Source: Firmicutes bacterium AM31-12AC (GTDB taxonomy: Bacteria > Bacillota > Clostridia > Lachnospirales > Lachnospiraceae). From it: a stretch of DNA of 31,134 nt. The position numbers and the translations under genes are program-made. The stretch lies in NCBI GenBank assembly GCA_003480425.1, contig QUJA01000031.1, positions 1 through 31,134 on the forward strand, in the 5' to 3' direction. The notes under the pieces were generated by a model, which saw only the letters and a list, made by a program, of their open reading frames with translations, searched no databases and was not told the DNA's origin. Shown in pieces: positions 8,423 through 15,453 of this stretch (position 1 is its first letter; every line of letters begins with the position of its first letter).

Positions 8423-9478
8423 ATGAGTTATGATATTAAAAGAAGTGTTTCCCTGTATAGTTATCAGGATGAATATTATGATGGAAAATTGGATCTTGAG
8501 GGGTGCCTTAGAGAAACAGCAAAAACAGGAGCAACAGGTGTAGAGCTTCTTGCTGAACAGATGATCCGCAGATTCCCATTGCCGATTGAAACAGAAGAAT
8601 TCAGAGCACAGTGGTTTGGCTGGCTTAAAAAATATGGTCTTGAGCCATCATGCTATGATGCATTTTTGGAAAACAAAATTTATGACAATCGTACATTAAG
8701 TCTTGGAGAGCAGATTAATATGATGAAGAGAGATATCCGTCTCGCTTCTATGATGGGATTTCCTACACTTCGTACATTGGTTTCTACACCGATGGATGTT
8801 ATCGAAGGAAGTTTAGAGTATGCAGAAGAAAAAAATGTAAAAATCTGTCTTGAAGTACATGCACCATTTTCTTTGAACTCAGGATGGGCTGACGGATATA
8901 TGGAAATGATTAAGCGTACAGGAACAAAATTCTTCGGATTTATGCCTGATATGGGAATCTTCTGCAAGAACATCCCAGATGTTGTAAGAGATAAAGCAAG
9001 AAGAATGGGTGCATCAGAAGAATGCATTAAGATTGTGGATGATGCTTATGCACAGCGTGTTGCAAAAGGATTTACAAAGATTAAATATGATCTGAACCTT
9101 GGAAAAGCAAATATGGAATATCGTATGGCAAACGGAATGAAAGAAATGATGGATGCTATCGAAGCAGCTGGTGGAAATGATGCAGACCGCTGGTATGGAA
9201 ATGTATCGTTTACATATTCTTGGTCTGAGCCACAGGATATTATCGATAATATTGATTACATTTATCATACACATGCAAAATTCTATAATGTTCACGAAGA
9301 TTATGTGGAAACAGCAGTTGCAATTCCTGAAGTAATCGAGGCATTTAAGAAAGCTGGATATAAAGGATATTTAAGTTCAGAGTACGAAGGTGGAGAGCAT
9401 TTGAGAGATGTTGGTGTTGATAGTATCGAACAGGTACGTCGTCATCAGGAAGCTATGAGAAGAGTAATTGAAGGATAA
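8423..9478 (+). CDS. dgpC: C-glycoside deglycosidase alpha subunit (DgpC-like TIM barrel)
   Basis: A 351-aa xylose isomerase-like TIM-barrel protein, the catalytic subunit that cleaves the C-C bond of 3-keto C-glycosides by a metal-assisted elimination. The opening KRSVSLYSYQDEYY is typical of these enzymes. Probable metal ligands are Glu ~144 in CLEVHAP, Asp ~176 in MPDMGIF, His in YHTHAKFYN and Glu in SSEYEGG; the His of EVHAP is also conserved in both copies here. ATG 8423 follows GTAGGAGGAAC by a good spacing; the TTG at 8402, inside the previous gene, is unlikely. It is the partner of the adjacent small subunit. The paralogue at 25188-26243 has the same length and the same four ligands. 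Confidence 0.85.
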   Translation: MSYDIKRSVSLYSYQDEYYDGKLDLEGCLRETAKTGATGVELLAEQMIRRFPLPIETEEFRAQWFGWLKKYGLEPSCYDAFLENKIYDNRTLSLGEQINMMKRDIRLASMMGFPTLRTLVSTPMDVIEGSLEYAEEKNVKICLEVHAPFSLNSGWADGYMEMIKRTGTKFFGFMPDMGIFCKNIPDVVRDKARRMGASEECIKIVDDAYAQRVAKGFTKIKYDLNLGKANMEYRMANGMKEMMDAIEAAGGNDADRWYGNVSFTYSWSEPQDIIDNIDYIYHTHAKFYNVHEDYVETAVAIPEVIEAFKKAGYKGYLSSEYEGGEHLRDVGVDSIEQVRRHQEAMRRVIEG

Positions 9479-9493
9479 AAAAAGGCTAGATTT

Positions 9494-9529
9494 AAGATTC
9501 AGAGGAGGGAAAACCCTTGTCTGAATCTT
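9494..9529 (+). other. Intercistronic hairpin after dgpC
   Basis: AAGATTCAGA (9494-9503) pairs with TCTGAATCTT (9520-9529), and an inner AGGG-aaaa-CCCT pairs within the loop. No T-run follows, and the operon continues at 9577. This suggests an mRNA-stabilising or processing element rather than a terminator. Confidence 0.65.
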
Positions 9530-9576
9530 GGCCGTTAAGGATATTGATAATAAAAAGATAAAAATCGGAGGGATAA

Positions 9577-10635
9577 ATGATGGAAACAGTTAAATTAGGT
9601 ATTGTTGGATTTGGATTTATGGGACATTGCGATGCTGATATGATGAGTACATTTGATGATAGTGAGATTAAACTTGTAGCAGTAGCAGATACAAACCCAG
9701 AACAGCTGAAGGATGCACCAGAAGGCGTTGAAACATATAACAGTATTGAAGAAATGCTTGAAAAAGCAGATATTAATACAGTTATGGTATCTACTCCAAA
9801 CCCAAGCCATCCAGAAATGGTGAAAAAAGCTGCGGCGGCTAAGAAAAATGTAATCTGTGAGAAACCGGCAGCAATGAGTGTTGCACTTTTTGATGAAATG
9901 GTAGCTGCATGCAAAGACAACGGTGTATTATTCACTGTTCATCAGCAGAGAAGATGGGATAAAGATTATCGTATCATGAAAGAAGTATATGACAAAAACA
10001 TGGTAGGAGATATGTATGTGATTAAATCTCAGCTTTATGGTTTTAATGGAAATATGCATGACTGGCATGTATACCCAGAGATGGGTGGAGGAATGCTTTA
10101 TGATTGGGGTGTTCATTTGATTGACCAGATGCTTGATATGGTAAAATCTGAAATCGTATCCCTTTATGCAGATGTAAGAAATGTTATCAATGAAAATGTA
10201 GATGATTACTTTAATATCATTATGAAATTTAAAAATGGTGTAACAGCAGAGATTGAACTGGGAACATATTATCTGACACCAAAGCGTGCATGGTTTATCG
10301 GTGGTAATAAAGGATCTGCTATCATCGATGGATTTAATGGGGAAGGTAAGATTGTCCGTACTGCACACTTGCTTGAAAATGTACCTGGTAAAATTACAAT
10401 GACAGCAGCCGGTCCTACAAGAAGCTTTGGCCCGGCAGCACCTGGACTGCTTCAAGAAGAAGCATTGCCGGAGGTTGATGTAAATCACAGAAATTACTTT
10501 GAACATTTTGTGAAAGCATTTAATAAAGAGGAAGAAGTTATTATAAAACCAGAACAGGTTAGACGTGTGCTGTGCGTGATGGATGCAGTACGTGAGTCAG
10601 CAAAAACAGGAAAAGCAATCGCATTTGAAGCATAA
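9577..10635 (+). CDS. Gfo/Idh/MocA-family oxidoreductase, second copy in the operon
   Basis: A 352-aa NAD(P)-dependent oxidoreductase of the Gfo/Idh/MocA family. The Rossmann motif GIVGFGFMG is at residues ~8-16, CEKPAAMS at ~95, and the substrate-domain motif GGGMLYDWGVHLIDQML at ~170. Two adjacent ATG codons (9577 and 9580) are possible. GGAGGG at 9567-9572 is better spaced for 9580, so the protein may be one residue shorter. It ends the operon and is followed by a strong terminator. It is clearly distinct in sequence from the 370-aa member at 6823. A pathway of oxidation, cleavage and re-reduction needs a second dehydrogenase, for instance to reduce 3-keto-glucose back to glucose and recycle the cofactor; this division of labour is inference. 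Confidence 0.88.
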   Translation: MMETVKLGIVGFGFMGHCDADMMSTFDDSEIKLVAVADTNPEQLKDAPEGVETYNSIEEMLEKADINTVMVSTPNPSHPEMVKKAAAAKKNVICEKPAAMSVALFDEMVAACKDNGVLFTVHQQRRWDKDYRIMKEVYDKNMVGDMYVIKSQLYGFNGNMHDWHVYPEMGGGMLYDWGVHLIDQMLDMVKSEIVSLYADVRNVINENVDDYFNIIMKFKNGVTAEIELGTYYLTPKRAWFIGGNKGSAIIDGFNGEGKIVRTAHLLENVPGKITMTAAGPTRSFGPAAPGLLQEEALPEVDVNHRNYFEHFVKAFNKEEEVIIKPEQVRRVLCVMDAVRESAKTGKAIAFEA

Positions 10636-10641
10636 TACTAT

Positions 10642-10689
10642 ACAGAGAGCAAAAAAAGTATCTTCTTTTTTGCTCTCTGTAATTTTTTT
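10642..10689 (+). terminator. Rho-independent terminator of the C-glycoside operon
   Basis: ACAGAGAGCAAAAAA (10642-10656) pairs perfectly with TTTTTTGCTCTCTGT (10666-10680), with a 9-base loop and a trailing run of seven T (10683-10689). It starts 6 bases after the last gene of the operon. Confidence 0.93.
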
Positions 10690-10716
10690 GATAGAAGTAA
10701 AGACAAAAAATAATGT
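10688..10716 (+). promoter_or_regulatory. Promoter candidate of the redox operon
   Basis: TTGATA (10688-10693) and TAATGT (10711-10716) are 17 bases apart, directly after the preceding terminator and about 94 bases before the start codon at 10810. Hexamers and spacing fit a sigma-A promoter. Confidence 0.45.
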
Positions 10717-10809
10717 TTTTGGTATAAAAAGCAGTATATGATGATACGAAAACAAACTAAAATAAAAATAAATCAAAGAGAAATAAATCATAAAAGTGAG
10801 GAAAAAAAC

Positions 10810-12261
10810 ATGGCAGATTATGAAACACAAGTAGTAGTAATTGCAGGAGGTCCATCAGGATTATCAGCAGCTGTTCAGGCAGCAGAAGACGGAGCTGAAG
10901 TTATCGTTCTTGAGAAAGCAGCAGCAGTTGGTGGAGCAGCTAACATGGGAATGGGACCACTTGGTATCGGAACAAAATATCAGAAACAGCAGATGGAAGA
11001 TGTAACAGTAGAAAAAGCATTTAACATGTTTATGGAATATACTCATTACAATGTAGATGCAAGACTTGTAAAACGTTACTTCGAACAGTCAGCAGAGACA
11101 ATTGAATGGCTGGAAGATATGGGTGTTGAATTCGAAGGTGCTTATCGTTACTTCCCAAAATCAGAGCCAACATGGCATATCGTTAAAACAGATCAGGGAA
11201 TCGGACCTAGAGCCGCATCATTCATGAACAAAGCTTTGTATGCAAGAGCTCAGGAATTAGGAGTAAAGGTACTTCTTGAGACACCTGCTAAAAAGATTAT
11301 TATGAAAGATGGAAAAGTTGCAGGTGTTCTTGCAACAGACAAAGATGGTAAAGAAATTGAAGTTGCTTGTAAAGCCGCAATTATTTGTACAGGTGGAGCA
11401 GGATGCAACAAAGAATTTATTGAAAAAGAGACAGGTTACAAACATGGTGTAGATATGTTCAACTTTGCTATTCCTGGAATGATGGGAGACGGACTTCGCA
11501 TGGCATGGGAAGCAGGGGCTGATCACCTTCCGGTAAGAATTGAGCAGGCAGCTGCAATCGAGGGTGTAGATGATCTTCCGGGAAGCGTTGGAAACATCAT
11601 GGGACAGCCAAACTTGCTTGTTAACTTACAGGGTAAACGTGTTATGAACGAAGATCATATGCAGAATACGACATTCCTTTCAAATGTGTGTTCACATCAG
11701 AAAGGTAAAGTCTGCATCAGTATTGTAGATTCTTCAATTGCAAAATACTACATGAGAAATGGTGTAGATAACGTATCTATGGTTCGTCCTGATCCAGATG
11801 TATCAGATTTCGCAGATGCAATCAAGATGGCACAGGAGAACGGAAATGAAGGTCTGTTTATCGCAGATACAATCGAAGAACTTGCAGAAATGGCAGGAAT
11901 CGATGTAGATAATCTTGTAGATACAGTAGAAGAATATAATGATTTCTGCGACAGCGTAGATGAAGAATTCTTCAAAGATAAGAGATATTTAAGACCAATC
12001 ACAAAGGCTCCGTTCTATGGTGCAAGAATCCGTCCGGGCGGATATGGAACAGTTGGTGGAATCCGTATCAATGAGAATTGCGAAGCTTGTGATAAAGACT
12101 TCGAGCCAGTTCCAGGATTGTATGCAGCAGGAGCAGATGCTTGCAACATTTACGATGACAGTTATATGTTCTTACTTCCAGGAAACTCTATGGGATTTGC
12201 TGTTAATACAGGACGTATCGCTGGTATGAGTGCTGCAGAGTATGTTGAAGATGAAGACTAA
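10810..12261 (+). CDS. FAD-dependent oxidoreductase, fumarate reductase flavoprotein-like
   Basis: A 483-aa FAD_binding_2 protein. The N-terminal nucleotide-binding region reads VVVIAGGPSGLSAAVQAAE, with the FAD ribose-binding VLEKAAAVGGAANMG next. A GG-containing middle (ICTGGAGCNKEF) and a C-terminal FAD segment (GLYAAGADACN, then GNSMGFAVNTGRIAG) follow. The RIRPGGYGTVGGIRI segment resembles the substrate-side region of fumarate, urocanate and 3-oxosteroid reductases, which add hydride to or remove it from activated C=C bonds. ATG 10810 has GTGAGGA upstream; an extension to 10738 lacks a site. It has no signal peptide or heme motif, so a cytoplasmic partner such as the Fe-S proteins at 15454-18772 would supply electrons. 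Reduction of an aglycone double bond is a plausible but unproven role. Confidence 0.85.
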   Translation: MADYETQVVVIAGGPSGLSAAVQAAEDGAEVIVLEKAAAVGGAANMGMGPLGIGTKYQKQQMEDVTVEKAFNMFMEYTHYNVDARLVKRYFEQSAETIEWLEDMGVEFEGAYRYFPKSEPTWHIVKTDQGIGPRAASFMNKALYARAQELGVKVLLETPAKKIIMKDGKVAGVLATDKDGKEIEVACKAAIICTGGAGCNKEFIEKETGYKHGVDMFNFAIPGMMGDGLRMAWEAGADHLPVRIEQAAAIEGVDDLPGSVGNIMGQPNLLVNLQGKRVMNEDHMQNTTFLSNVCSHQKGKVCISIVDSSIAKYYMRNGVDNVSMVRPDPDVSDFADAIKMAQENGNEGLFIADTIEELAEMAGIDVDNLVDTVEEYNDFCDSVDEEFFKDKRYLRPITKAPFYGARIRPGGYGTVGGIRINENCEACDKDFEPVPGLYAAGADACNIYDDSYMFLLPGNSMGFAVNTGRIAGMSAAEYVEDED

Positions 12262-12298
12262 TTCCTAAGTAACCGCAAACAAATAATGACAGAATAGA

Positions 12299-12336
12299 AG
12301 ATGAGCAGAAGCAGGTAATATAGCTTCTGCTCATCT
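12299..12336 (+). other. Intercistronic hairpin before the nitroreductase gene
   Basis: AGATGAGCAGAAGC (12299-12312) pairs perfectly with GCTTCTGCTCATCT (12323-12336) around a 10-base loop. GGGATAAAA follows instead of a T-run, so readthrough is expected. It may set the ratio between the flavoprotein and the downstream genes. Confidence 0.65.
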
Positions 12337-12367
12337 GGGATAAAAGGATAATATTGGAGGAATTCAA

Positions 12368-12895
12368 ATGAAAGAAACAGTAACAGACATTCTGAATCGT
12401 AGAAGTGTAAAAAATTATAAACCAGACCAGATTACAGATGAAGAACTGATGACTGTATTGAAGGCTGGAATGAATGCTCCTTCTGGTGGTAATAAACAGT
12501 CTCCGATTTTTATTGCAGTACAGAATAAAGAATGGATCAAGAAGCTTTGTAAATTAAATGCAGAGATTGCGGGAGCACCGGAAGGTGTCGATGTATTTTA
12601 CGGAGCACCAACCATTATTCTTGTACTGGCAGAAAAAGGTGTCGGCAATCCGGTAGAAGATGGAAGCCTTTGCCTTGGAAATATGTTCAATGCGGCATAT
12701 GCACTCGGCCTCGGATCCAGATGGATCAATCGTATCCGTGAGACATTTGAGACAGATCTTGGAAAAGAACTGTTAAAAGAAGCTGGTTACGAAGGTGAAT
12801 ATATTGGAGTGGGTTCTTGTATCCTTGGATATCCTGCTGATGGATTTCCGGGACCAATTGAAAGAAAACCAGATTACTTTAAGATTATAAAATAA
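12368..12895 (+). CDS. Nitroreductase-family FMN oxidoreductase
   Basis: A 175-aa member of the nitroreductase fold. The N-terminal ILNRRSVKNYKPDQI holds the conserved arginines that bind the FMN phosphate. NAPSGGNKQSP at ~residue 37 is the second FMN site, and the C-terminal half has GSLCLGNMFNAAYALGLGS and the closing GYPAD. Members use NAD(P)H to reduce nitro groups, enones or flavins. The length is at the short end for the family but no piece is missing. A strong GGAGG lies just upstream of ATG 12368. It sits in the redox operon between the large flavoprotein and the SnoaL-like gene, so a part in handling the aglycone or an enone intermediate is possible. Confidence 0.85.
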   Translation: MKETVTDILNRRSVKNYKPDQITDEELMTVLKAGMNAPSGGNKQSPIFIAVQNKEWIKKLCKLNAEIAGAPEGVDVFYGAPTIILVLAEKGVGNPVEDGSLCLGNMFNAAYALGLGSRWINRIRETFETDLGKELLKEAGYEGEYIGVGSCILGYPADGFPGPIERKPDYFKIIK

Positions 12896-12922
12896 GACAT
12901 TAGAAAGTGCAGGAATAAAATC

Positions 12923-13264
12923 ATGGAACAGAAAAATAAGGACGTGATTCAGAAATTTTATCAGGAATTTTTTAATGAGCATATTATCGAATCAGCAGAT
13001 AAATATGTAAGAGAAGACTACATTCAGCACAATCCGGGAGTTGGTCAGGGCAGAGAAGCATTAAAAGAAGCCTTTGCAGAGAAATTTGTAGAACATCCGG
13101 AATTCTGCCTGAATATTAAAATGATGATTGCAGAAAAAGATATGGTTGCCGTATATTTAAAAAATGTTGATCAGCAAGGAAACACAAGATGCCGTGTTGT
13201 GGATATCTACCGTTTGGAAGACGGAAAGCTCGCTGAACATTGGGATGTATTACAGCCATGCTAG
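12923..13264 (+). CDS. SnoaL/NTF2-like protein
   Basis: A 113-aa protein with the cone-shaped NTF2/SnoaL fold. It opens with helices (VIQKFYQEFFNE), then YVREDYIQHNPGVGQGREAL, where Tyr-Ile-Gln-His-Asn-Pro is the typical pocket motif. It closes with VVDIYRLEDGKLAEHWDVLQ, the family's C-terminal signature. Relatives include small cyclases, isomerases and binding proteins, so catalysis on a cyclic or phenolic compound is possible but not determined. The last codons overlap the start of the MFS gene (ATG 13258 inside the stop region), indicating coupled translation. The ribosome binding site (CAGGAATAA) is moderate. Confidence 0.8.
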   Translation: MEQKNKDVIQKFYQEFFNEHIIESADKYVREDYIQHNPGVGQGREALKEAFAEKFVEHPEFCLNIKMMIAEKDMVAVYLKNVDQQGNTRCRVVDIYRLEDGKLAEHWDVLQPC

Positions 13265-14428
13265 AAAAAACAAAACCAGTAAATAAGAAAAAAGTAGCAG
13301 TAAGCATATTTTTTACGGCATTTGCATTTGGATTAAACATAGTAGGTATCTCTCCGGTACTAGGAGTGATTAATGAAAAGTATCAACAATACGGCACAAG
13401 TGTAATCCAGCTTTTACAAACAATACAATATCTTCTTATTATGGTTGGTTCACTTATGATTGGCTGGCTGACAACAAAAATCAGCAAAAAGAAAATTGTG
13501 TTGAGTGGACTTCTTATTATAGGTATTTGTGGCATCATGCCATTTTTTTCAGAAAACTTTTGGATTCTTGTTTTGTCGAGAATACTAATTGGTTTTGGAT
13601 TTGGAATTACGGGACCGATGAATACGGCAATCGCTGCTGAATTAATACCGGAAGAGGAACGAGCAGGTTATATGGGTCTTCATGTTGTTGGAATGGGAAT
13701 CGGAACAATGGTAGGAGCATGCTGGGAGGAATGCTGGCAGGCTGGAGTTATCGTAATTATTATCTGGTGTATCTGATTCCATTCATTGCAATGGCTGGTG
13801 TGCAGATGCTTTTGGTAGAGACTCCACCAATAAAAACAGAAAAAGCATCGGATATGAAATTAAATAAAATAATTTATCTGATTTCATTTGCATCCTTTGT
13901 ACATACATTATTTATCAATGCCTATAGTACAAATATAGGAATTTATATTGCAGAGAATATTTCAAACAATCCGGGGCTGGCAGGTATGGTGACATCTGTG
14001 AATGCGGCGTTTGCACTTGTGACAGGAATGTGTTTTTCAAAAATATCTGCAAAACTAAAGAATTTTACACTGCCATTTTCAATTCTGACTGCAGCAGTCG
14101 GATATGGAATAGTACTGACAGTACATGGAATGGTGGGAGTATTGATTGTAAGTGCTCTTTGCGGAGTGTCATTAAGTTGTTTTATGGCAATCGGAGCTAT
14201 CTGCTTTCAATTTCTGTTGAGCAGGAAGCGGTAGCAAAGGCAGGCGGAGTATTTTCAATCTTCGGGGGAATCGGCGGATTGATAGCACCGATTTTTATGG
14301 GAAATACCGCAAAACTCACATTAGGTGAAAATACAGCAAACAATCAGTTTGTGATTGCATTTTTCGGAATGTTGATTTTCGGAGTAATCGCAGCAGTGGT
14401 TATGATGAAAAAAAAGGAGAATAAGTAA
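13258..14428 (+). CDS. MFS transporter (two frameshifts)
   Basis: A major facilitator of about 390 aa once two bases are restored. Family features are FGLNIVGISPVLG in helix 1, the loop KISKKKIVLSG, and SRILIGFGFGITGPMN in helix 4. The reading frame breaks twice. Near 13719, GAGCATGCTGGG should be GAGCAATGCTGGG, restoring GTMVGAMLGGMLAGWSYR. Near 14211-14213, one T is missing from the T-run, restoring CFQFSVEQEAVAKAGG. Both sides of each break are well conserved, so the gene is probably intact in the organism. It starts at ATG 13258, overlapping the SnoaL-like gene, and ends 2 bases before the ROK kinase gene. The substrate is unknown; import of a glycoside or export of an aglycone would fit. 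Confidence 0.8.
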
Positions 14429-14430
14429 AG

Positions 14431-15366
14431 ATGAAAAAATATGGATTTGGTGTTGATATCGGAGGAACAACATGTAAGATTGGTCTTTTTGATATGAACG
14501 GAACAATTTTAGAAAAATGGGAAATTAAGACAAATACAGAAAATCATGGCGCAGCAATTCTAGATGATGTTGCAGCAGCTGTGTTAGATAAGATGAAAGA
14601 AAAGGAAATCACAAAAGAGGATGTTCAGGGAATCGGACTTGGAGTTCCGGGACCGGTTGACAGTGAAGGAACAGTTCATAAATGTGTTAATCTTGGATGG
14701 GATGTCATCAATGTAGAAAAGGCTTTAAATGAGAAGACAGGTCTCCTTGTAAAAGCAGGAAATGATGCAAATGTAGCAGCCCTTGGTGAGATGTGGCAGG
14801 GCGGTGGAAAAGGCCATCAGAATGTCATTATGGTGACACTCGGAACCGGTGTCGGTGGCGGCATTATCGTAGATGGTAAGATTATCGCAGGTTCTCATGG
14901 AGCCGGCGGAGAACTTGGACATATTCATATGAATGATGATGAGACAGATACTTGCGGATGCGGAAATAAGGGATGTCTGGAGCAGTATGCATCTGCAACC
15001 GGAATTGTCCGTATGGCGAAGAAAAAACTTGCAACAGAGACACGTGCTACAAAATTAACAACATTTGATCCTTTGACAGCAAAAGATATTTTTGATGTCG
15101 CAAAAGAGAATGATGAAGTAGCATTGGAACTGGTTGACGTACTTTGCACAATGCTTGGAACAGCTCTGGCAAATGTCGCAGCAGTGGTAGATCCTGAAAT
15201 CTTCGTTATCGGCGGTGGTGTATCAAGAGCAGGAGATATTCTGATTCAGGGAATCCAGAAGAAATTTGAAGAGAAAGCATTTCATGCATGTCGTGGAACA
15301 GGTATTTCGCTTGCAACACTTGGAAATGATGCCGGAATGTATGGTTGTGTAAGATTGTTATTCTAA
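14431..15366 (+). CDS. glcK: ROK-family sugar kinase, probable glucokinase
   Basis: A 311-aa kinase of the ROK family. The ATP phosphate loop is GVDIGGTTCKIGLFD at residues ~6-20. The catalytic Asp lies in NDANVAALGE, and the second ATP motif is VTLGTGVGGGIIVDG. The substrate-binding HGAGGELGHI precedes the zinc site CGCGNKGCLEQ (Cys-x-Cys-Gly-x2-Gly-Cys pattern). These features fit the glucokinase branch, which phosphorylates glucose with ATP. Its place downstream of the deglycosidase operon suggests it traps the glucose recovered from the C-glycoside as glucose-6-phosphate. The start ATG 14431 lies 2 bases after the MFS stop, with AAAGGAGAATAAG as binding site. Other ROK substrates (fructose, mannose, allose-type sugars) cannot be excluded. 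Confidence 0.87.
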   Translation: MKKYGFGVDIGGTTCKIGLFDMNGTILEKWEIKTNTENHGAAILDDVAAAVLDKMKEKEITKEDVQGIGLGVPGPVDSEGTVHKCVNLGWDVINVEKALNEKTGLLVKAGNDANVAALGEMWQGGGKGHQNVIMVTLGTGVGGGIIVDGKIIAGSHGAGGELGHIHMNDDETDTCGCGNKGCLEQYASATGIVRMAKKKLATETRATKLTTFDPLTAKDIFDVAKENDEVALELVDVLCTMLGTALANVAAVVDPEIFVIGGGVSRAGDILIQGIQKKFEEKAFHACRGTGISLATLGNDAGMYGCVRLLF

Positions 15367-15382
15367 AGCAATAGCTAAGATT

Positions 15383-15408
15383 CTGCCGGATTCAGATGAA
15401 TTCGGCAG
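15383..15408 (+). other. Intercistronic hairpin after the ROK kinase
   Basis: CTGCCGGATTC (15383-15393) pairs with GAATTCGGCAG (15398-15408) with one G-T pair and an AGAT loop. It has no T-run. The next gene starts at 15454 with a strong AAAGGAGG, so transcription probably continues. Confidence 0.6.
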
Positions 15409-15453
15409 CATGAAATAAAGAGGAAAGAATAAGAGAAAATAAAGGAGGAAGTT

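Noticed and set aside
10738..10809. Extended N-terminus of the flavoprotein from an earlier ATG
   Set aside because: The extra residues are lysine-rich and unlike the family, no binding site precedes them, and ATG 10810 has GTGAGGA at good distance.
13700..14230. Programmed frameshifting in the MFS gene
   Set aside because: No slippery heptamer with a following structure was seen at either break, and the same kind of one-base loss occurs in unrelated genes; error is simpler.
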